Assembly (NCBI GenBank): GCA_034111085.1
Contig: JAWUXZ010000015.1
Span: forward strand, 1-64,000
Direction of reading: 5' to 3'
DNA from: Dinoroseobacter sp034111085
Lineage (GTDB): Bacteria > Pseudomonadota > Alphaproteobacteria > Rhodobacterales > Rhodobacteraceae
Length of the DNA stretch: 64,000 nt
In this document: piece after piece, positions 58,947-64,000 of the stretch
Layout of the letters: each line of letters starts with the position of its first letter
How positions within the stretch are numbered: position 1 is the first letter of the stretch
Position numbers and translations under genes: made by a program
The notes under the pieces: generated by a model
The model's input: only the letters and a program-made list of their open reading frames with translations
What the model was told of the DNA's origin: nothing
The model's database searches: none

Positions 58947-60752
58947 ATGACAGATCGGAAACAATCCTTGGCGACTGGGTCGCGCGCTGCGACCCTTATG
59001 GCGGTCGCGGCGTTGGCCTATATTGTCATGCAAGCGCTCTTTCTCAGTGCACCGGCCCACACGTTGCTATCGATGGGCGACAACGACGACATCATGCGCG
59101 TCTTGTCAGTGCGTGCTTGGCTTGGCGGCCAAGACTGGTTCGACATGACGCAGTACCGCGTGCTCGCGCCCGACGGCGTGTCGCTACATTGGTCGCGCTA
59201 TGTCGATCTGGGCATTGCAGCAATGATCTGGCCGCTGACCTATGTAATGGCGTTCGAGGACGCTGAGGCAGTGGCGCTTGTGTGGTGGCCGACACTGATG
59301 CTGGTCGTGATGATGGTGTTGACCGGGTGGGTCGGGCGCCGTGTCTTCGGGCCATGGCCCGCTGCAATCGCGCTGGTATCGATGGCGCTTTGGCCAATCC
59401 TATCGAACAACTATTTTGAGCCGGCCCGAATGGACCACCATAACATCCAGATCTTTGTGATGACGGTCGTGGTGCTGAGCCTTCTGACAAGAACGCCCCG
59501 GGCTTGGGGCGGAGCGATTGCCGGACTGGCAGCGGCACTGTCACTCGCCGTGGGTCTAGAGAACCTGCTGCCCATTGCATTGGCTGGCCTGATCCTTTGC
59601 GCGCGCGTGGTGCTTGACCCGCAGCGTGAGAGCGGTCCACTTTTGGGCTTCAGCATAGCGCTCGCCTCGGGGAGTTTGCTGGCTTTTATGGGCCAGACCG
59701 CGCGCTCTGAGTGGCTGGTGGCGCAATGCGACCAGCTTTCTGTTCCGTTTCTAGCGCTGGCGCTGAGCGCTGTATTTGTCAGCGTCGTGCTGGTGCTGGG
59801 CGGTCGTCGTCTGAACCATAGCGGCTTGCGTCTCGGCCTTCTTAGCATCGCTACCATCGCCAGCCTTGGCGTACTCGCCCCCCTGCTGACACCCTGTCTA
59901 GAAGGTCCCTATGCCCATCTTCCAACCGAGGTGCAGACCCTGATCTTTGAGGGTATCCGCGAGGCCTTACCGCTTTCGCATTTCGTCCAGAACAACCACG
60001 GTATCGTCTACACCACCGTTTTGCCTCTGGCCGCGGCCCTGCTGATCGCAGCGCTTATACTGGCCCACCGCCTGCGCCACAGCTTGGTTCGGTCAGGCGA
60101 GGTGCGTGCCGTCATGGTGCTTCTGCTATTCGCAGCACTCGGCTTTATCGGCGCAGTTTTTCAGATCCGCATGATCTTAATGGGGGCTGCCGCTGTGCCA
60201 CTTCTGACGGGCTATGCGGTCCATGCACTCGCCCAAGCCAGCAGCAACAATCAAAGACATGCGCCCACTAGCTTGGCGCTGATTGCAAGTATTGCCGCCA
60301 CGCTGTTCGCGCCGGTCCTATACCCAACCATAAGCCATATGTTGCAGCGCGTTGGTTCGGCCGGGGCAGCGACCGCGTCTAGCAACCCGGTGGAATGCCG
60401 CGCGCCGCAGCATCTTCGTGCGCTGAACGCCCTGCCCAAAGGCGCAGTTCTCGCCCCCGGTAGCCTGAGCACATCGCTGCTGCTGGTCACAGATCACACC
60501 GTGCTGGCCGCCCCCTATCATCGCAGTGGTGCGGCCATCGCCAACGGCGTTTTGCCGTTCAACGCAGATGAGGCCGGGTTTCGCGCCAAACTGGCACAGA
60601 CTGGCGCAGACTACGTCCTGCTATGTCAGCACATCCGGCACCTGCCAGACGGATTTGCAACGCAGTTGCTGAACGCGGGCGGCGCGCACGATTTGGTGCT
60701 TGTCGCCCTGCCCGAAGGCTCGCCGCTACGGGTGTTCGAGGTGACACAATGA
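58947..60752 (+). CDS. Integral membrane GT-C/STT3-like glycosyltransferase
   Basis: The 601-residue protein starts at ATG 58947, five bases after AGGGG. It has around twelve membrane helices. After the first helix there is a loop with DNDDIMRVLSVRAWLGGQDW near residue 45, and later RMDHHNIQIFVMTVVVLS near 157. Acidic loop residues of this kind in the first extracytoplasmic loop and the DHH-type motif recall STT3/oligosaccharyltransferase-like GT-C enzymes. A soluble C-terminal domain (about 490-600) follows. It could attach sugars to lipids or proteins at the periplasmic face. The gene overlaps the GtrA-like gene by ATGA. Function is by resemblance only. Confidence 0.65.
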   Translation: MTDRKQSLATGSRAATLMAVAALAYIVMQALFLSAPAHTLLSMGDNDDIMRVLSVRAWLGGQDWFDMTQYRVLAPDGVSLHWSRYVDLGIAAMIWPLTYVMAFEDAEAVALVWWPTLMLVVMMVLTGWVGRRVFGPWPAAIALVSMALWPILSNNYFEPARMDHHNIQIFVMTVVVLSLLTRTPRAWGGAIAGLAAALSLAVGLENLLPIALAGLILCARVVLDPQRESGPLLGFSIALASGSLLAFMGQTARSEWLVAQCDQLSVPFLALALSAVFVSVVLVLGGRRLNHSGLRLGLLSIATIASLGVLAPLLTPCLEGPYAHLPTEVQTLIFEGIREALPLSHFVQNNHGIVYTTVLPLAAALLIAALILAHRLRHSLVRSGEVRAVMVLLLFAALGFIGAVFQIRMILMGAAAVPLLTGYAVHALAQASSNNQRHAPTSLALIASIAATLFAPVLYPTISHMLQRVGSAGAATASSNPVECRAPQHLRALNALPKGAVLAPGSLSTSLLLVTDHTVLAAPYHRSGAAIANGVLPFNADEAGFRAKLAQTGADYVLLCQHIRHLPDGFATQLLNAGGAHDLVLVALPEGSPLRVFEVTQ

Positions 60753-61141
60753 CAAGGACATTCATGTCGGGCCGCTTCATCCGCTTTGCCATCGTCGGGG
60801 GTGGGTTCAGCCTTGGCTACGCACTGCTGACCGCGTTCCTGGTTGGGCCGCTTTCAGCGCCGCCGCTCGTTACTTCTGTGACGCTTTACGCGCTGTGCAT
60901 CCCGCTGGCTTACCTTGCGCAAAAGCACTTCACGTTCGGCCAAGAGACCGCCCACAAGGGAAGCTTTGCCATTTATGCCCTCACGCAAGTGGTAAGCCTC
61001 GCGGTGGTTGCAACGCTCACCACGCGATTTGTCACGCAAGTCTACTGGATGGATACGGGGCTGTTTTTGGCGACCGCCGCAAGTGCAGCGGTCGTCAGCT
61101 ACGCCATCAACCGCAGCTTCGCATTCAAGCGCTCGGCGTAA
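60749..61141 (+). CDS. GtrA-like flippase / small membrane protein
   Basis: This 130-residue protein has four predicted membrane helices, starting with FIRFAIVGGGFSLGYALLTAFL. The GtrA/DPMS motif CIPLAYLAQKHFTFG lies near residue 50, and the C-terminal SYAINRSFAFKRSA also fits the family. GtrA-like proteins are thought to flip polyprenol-phosphate sugars. It is coupled to the GT-C-like gene and lies next to the methyltransferase, whose end it overlaps convergently by 17 bases. Confidence 0.85.
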   Translation: MTRTFMSGRFIRFAIVGGGFSLGYALLTAFLVGPLSAPPLVTSVTLYALCIPLAYLAQKHFTFGQETAHKGSFAIYALTQVVSLAVVATLTTRFVTQVYWMDTGLFLATAASAAVVSYAINRSFAFKRSA

Positions 61142-61736
61142 GCCGCGCCACAAAGTGCAGCTTGCGCCCAAAGATCATGCTGAGCGGTGCTGCATAGAGC
61201 GGCACATCAGTTTCAAACACATCTTCCGCCAGACCCGCTTTGGCGAACCAGCGGTTCCACTGCGCACGCGAGGCGTAGTTATAGGGCAAAACCACCCCAT
61301 GCGGCGCGTTGCCAACCCAGTCCATCAGACGCAGCGTGGCATGATCAAGCGCGTTTTCACTCAGGTGATCTTTGATGACCACGGCCTTACGCGCGACACG
61401 TGACGCCTCCGAGATAAGCACCTGCGGATCATCGGTGTGGTGCAGCACGTCAACAAAGCTGACCACATCGACGCTGTTGTCGTCCATCGGGATCGTCGTG
61501 CCGTCAAACAAACTGACCGGAATATGCGTGGTCGGGCGCAGCATCACGTCGATGCCCTCCACGGTGACGTCGAGCTGCTCGGCAGCGATGCCCTTGGCGA
61601 TCTGGCCGTCGCCGGTGCCAACGTCCAGCATGTGGCTGCCCGCGGGAATAAGTGCGCCGAGCGACCGGGTCAAAACCTGAACCCGACGGTCGAAAACGAG
61701 CCGGTTGTGAACCCGCCCCATTAAGGTTGCTGTCAT
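61125..61736 (-). CDS. SAM-dependent class I methyltransferase
   Basis: Started at ATG 61736 (MTATLMGRVHNRLVFDRR), with GAGGC a few bases upstream, the 203-residue protein shows SAM motif I MLDVGTGDGQIAKGIA near residue 37. Other typical motifs are VVSFVDVLHHTDDPQVLI near 90 and AVVIKDHLSENALDHAT. The substrate is unknown. Being convergent with the GtrA-like gene and next to a surface-glycan group, it may modify a lipid-linked sugar. The longer upstream extension in this frame is Ala/Arg-rich and not supported. Confidence 0.82.
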   Translation of the reverse strand: MTATLMGRVHNRLVFDRRVQVLTRSLGALIPAGSHMLDVGTGDGQIAKGIAAEQLDVTVEGIDVMLRPTTHIPVSLFDGTTIPMDDNSVDVVSFVDVLHHTDDPQVLISEASRVARKAVVIKDHLSENALDHATLRLMDWVGNAPHGVVLPYNYASRAQWNRWFAKAGLAEDVFETDVPLYAAPLSMIFGRKLHFVARLTPSA

Positions 61737-61977
61737 TGCTATGCCTCGCGCGTGCGTTTTTTTGTGTTGGCCAGAGCATGCAAAACAACTGGTGCAAAAG
61801 AAAGGCAGCTGGGCGCAAAGCTGCACCCGATCGGTCGTATTCGCATGGTTTTGGGCCGATTGTTGCGCGTAAGACTCGGGATGCTGGCTGCCAAACCATC
61901 TGGCGTAAATCCCGGTCGCGTGTTTGAGTGCGCGCAACCCCTGCCCTTGCAGCCTTCCCTGTCCCGGACCCTCGCCT

Positions 61978-62505
61978 ATGTATCCAGTCCTTTCCAAAGC
62001 CGCCGAGATGCTTGCGCGCGCGATGGCGCTGATCGGCGGGGCGATCTTGATCGGGCTCGTGGTCTTAACCTGCATCTCCATCGCCGGGCGCGCATTGCTG
62101 GGCCTCGGCCTAGGGTTCCAACCGATCTGGGGCATCTTCGACATGACCGAAATTGGGATCGCCGCCGCTATTTTCGCGTTCCTGCCGTGGTGCCAATTGC
62201 AGCGCGGCCATGCGGCGGTGGATCTGTTCAAGCCAGTGTATCCGGATGGGATGAACCGCCTGCTTGATCTGTTGATTGATATGGCCATGTGCGCGGCCGC
62301 CAGCATCTTGGCATGGCGGCTATTTCTCGGGATGCTCGACAAGCAGCGCTTCACCGAGACGACGCTGATCCTGCAATTTCCGGTCTGGCAAGCCTACCTC
62401 GCCTGCCTGATTGGGGCTGTGGCCTTCGCGCTGGTTGCCGCGTTCTGCGTGCTCCGCTCGGGTCGCGCGCTGATCGGCCTAGACCCAGAGGTGGATCTGA
62501 CATGA
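61978..62505 (+). CDS. TRAP transporter small permease (DctQ type)
   Basis: The 175-residue protein has four membrane helices. The first (LIGGAILIGLVVLTCISIAG) is followed by MTEIGIAAAIFAFLPWCQLQRGHAAVD, typical of DctQ-like subunits, in which the conserved Arg-Gly-His-Ala lies near residue 78. It forms a complex with the large DctM subunit encoded next, which it overlaps by ATGA. The binding protein is not in view and may follow beyond the window. Start ATG 61978. Confidence 0.9.
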   Translation: MYPVLSKAAEMLARAMALIGGAILIGLVVLTCISIAGRALLGLGLGFQPIWGIFDMTEIGIAAAIFAFLPWCQLQRGHAAVDLFKPVYPDGMNRLLDLLIDMAMCAAASILAWRLFLGMLDKQRFTETTLILQFPVWQAYLACLIGAVAFALVAAFCVLRSGRALIGLDPEVDLT

Positions 62506-63833
62506 GTAACTTTGAGCTTGCCCTGTGGTCGTTTCCGGTCCTGTTGACCCTGATATTCCTGCGCATGCCTATCGCATTGGCGATGCTGGCTGTCGGCTTT
62601 GGTGGCACGTATTTGGTGATCGGTTCGCCAATGATGAGCCTCAATCAGCTCAAGACCCTAACCTATGGCACGTTCTCCAACTACTCGTTCTCGATCATTC
62701 CGCTGTTCTTGTTGATGGGCCAATTCGCAACCCTATCGGGCATGTCTAGAGCATTGTTCAAAGCCGCCGAGAGCTTTCTAGGCCACCGTCGTGGCGGCGT
62801 CGCTATGTCAGCCATTGGGGCTTGCGCAGGCTTCGGTGCGATCTGCGGTTCATCCTTGGCGACTGCGGCCACCATGGGCCAGACCGCGCTGCCCGAATTG
62901 CGCCGCTACGGCTATCCCGGCTCCCTTGCCACCGGAGCACTGGCCGCAGGCGGTACTCTTGGCATCTTGATCCCGCCATCGGTTATCCTCGTGATCTATG
63001 CGATCCTGGCTGAGCAAAACATCGAGAAGCTGTTTGTCGCGGCTCTGCTGCCGGGCATCTTAGCGGCCACCGGGTATATGATCGCGATCTCCATCTGGGT
63101 GCGTGTGTCGCCAAATTCCGCAGCCGTCGCACCGCGTGTGCCATGGCCCGAGCGCTTCACAGCGTTGGCGAAAATATGGCCCGTGCTGGCAATTTTTGTC
63201 ACGGTTGTCGGCGGCATCTATGCGGGTATTTTCACCCCTACAGAAGCCGCCGCCGTTGGCGCTGCGGGCACCGGACTTGTGGCAGTGTCGTCGGGGCAGA
63301 TGAATTGGGGAAAACTCCAACAAGCGATCTTATCGACCGCCACCTCAAGCGGGATGATCTTCTTGATTATTCTCGGAGCGGGCCTGTACAACAACTTCCT
63401 GTCGCTGACGCAATTGCCGCAAACCGCCTCAATTTGGGTCGGCGCGCAAGGCATGTCGCCTTGGCTGATCCTGACCGTCGTGCTGGTGATGTATCTGATC
63501 TTCGGCTGCATCATGGACTCGCTGTCGATGGTCCTTTTGACGGTGCCGATCATCTACCCAATCATGGTCGTGCTCGACTTCGGCATGACCCCGGACGAGT
63601 TCGGCCTGTGGTTCGGCATCCTTGTGCTGATCGTGGTAGAGGTTGGGTTGATAACGCCGCCTGTGGGGATGAACCTGTTCATCATCAACTCCATGGCCAA
63701 GGACATTCCCATCGGCCAAACCTACCGCGGCGCGCTACCGTTTGTGATCACCGACATGATCCGAGTGGTGCTGCTGGCGGCTTTCCCTGCGATCACCTTG
63801 TGGCTGGTTTGGGTGCTCGACAGTTTCGGCTAG
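62502..63833 (+). CDS. TRAP transporter large permease (DctM type)
   Basis: This 443-residue membrane protein has about twelve helices. Conserved loops include FSIIPLFLLMGQFATLSGM, GAICGSSLATAATMGQTALPEL, GTLGILIPPSVILVIYAILA and VVEVGLITPPVGMNLFIIN, all typical of DctM subunits. It catalyses sodium-dependent uptake of small organic anions. It starts in the DctQ stop (ATGA). The remaining 167 bases of the window show no further gene, so the DctP binding protein may lie beyond. The substrate is unknown. Confidence 0.93.
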   Translation: MSNFELALWSFPVLLTLIFLRMPIALAMLAVGFGGTYLVIGSPMMSLNQLKTLTYGTFSNYSFSIIPLFLLMGQFATLSGMSRALFKAAESFLGHRRGGVAMSAIGACAGFGAICGSSLATAATMGQTALPELRRYGYPGSLATGALAAGGTLGILIPPSVILVIYAILAEQNIEKLFVAALLPGILAATGYMIAISIWVRVSPNSAAVAPRVPWPERFTALAKIWPVLAIFVTVVGGIYAGIFTPTEAAAVGAAGTGLVAVSSGQMNWGKLQQAILSTATSSGMIFLIILGAGLYNNFLSLTQLPQTASIWVGAQGMSPWLILTVVLVMYLIFGCIMDSLSMVLLTVPIIYPIMVVLDFGMTPDEFGLWFGILVLIVVEVGLITPPVGMNLFIINSMAKDIPIGQTYRGALPFVITDMIRVVLLAAFPAITLWLVWVLDSFG

Positions 63834-64000
63834 CCTATGTTTGGTGTTGTCTAAGCGTCCAGACCCAGCCACACTGACCAGAATGTCGCACCTAAGACGC
63901 AACGTCAGACCCATGGGCCATTGCGCCTGAATGTCTGCTGCGCTTTCGTGCGAGGGCGCGGTTCGGCTGTCTAGACCGCAAGCGATCAGGTTATTTTGGC

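Noticed and set aside
63834..64000. Start of a further gene after DctM
   Set aside because: I see no start with a ribosome-binding site and family-like product in the last 167 bases; a DctP gene may follow outside the window.

Overview
The window looks like a chromosomal segment of a marine alphaproteobacterium of the Rhodobacterales (Roseobacter-type). I infer this from the GC-rich sequence, the many ATGA/TTGA stop-start overlaps, the run ccmI-ruvX-DUF1289, a sarcosine oxidase operon, two large GcvT-type dimethylglycine/sarcosine dehydrogenase-like flavoproteins, an MttB-family methyltransferase, and several TRAP and ABC uptake systems. I saw no rRNA, tRNA, CRISPR array, insertion sequence or phage gene.

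Layout. 1-2077: start of soxD, a roughly 0.7-kb AT-richer insert with an 85-aa coiled-coil ORF, then soxB (minus). 2312-5856: ccmI, ruvX, DUF1289 (plus), then a phytanoyl-CoA dioxygenase-like protein and a TauE/SafE permease (minus). 6044-8452: first GcvT-type flavin dehydrogenase. 8562-12897: ATPase, two-domain FtsX permease and membrane-fusion protein of an export system. 12894-14385: NAD-binding oxidoreductase and a 2H-phosphoesterase-like DUF1045 protein. 14515-19118: second flavin dehydrogenase, non-pyrrolysine MttB homologue and TetR regulator, preceded by a perfect inverted repeat. 19115-30571: divergent catabolic locus. On minus: solute-binding protein, two permeases, an argininosuccinate-lyase-like enzyme, UgpC/MalK-type ATPase, PfkB kinase and RidA. 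On plus: a ROK regulator, a PIG-L deacetylase with an extra C-terminal domain, and a DMT exporter. A nested palindromic operator lies between them. 30680-32597: secreted and TPR-like unknowns. 32815-36075: katG and divergent oxyR.

36187-48713: hybrid PKS-NRPS locus. It holds a stand-alone C-PCP-TE protein, an Sfp-type phosphopantetheinyl transferase, a 2726-aa megasynthase (carrier-KS-AT-ACP-aminotransferase-C-A-PCP) and a TIGR04325-like methyltransferase. The megasynthase order predicts a beta-amino acyl unit joined to an amino acid; I read the A-domain specificity residues as glycine-like. The thioesterase carries Cys where Ser is usual.

49034-57439: a tiny ORF, kynureninase, a TAXI-TRAP transporter, an SdsA-type alkylsulfatase, a sulfatase-family enzyme and a divergent IclR regulator with a clear operator, which together suggest uptake and hydrolysis of organosulfates. 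57519-61736: polyprenol-type glycosyltransferase, GT-C-like membrane protein, GtrA-like flippase and methyltransferase, a probable cell-surface glycan group. 61978-63833: TRAP DctQ and DctM; no binding protein is seen before the window ends.

Themes: scavenging of methylated amines (betaine to dimethylglycine to sarcosine to glycine), organosulfates and an unidentified amino-sugar- or amino-acid-like compound, plus one secondary-metabolite locus. Functions come from motif recognition by eye; no database search was run.
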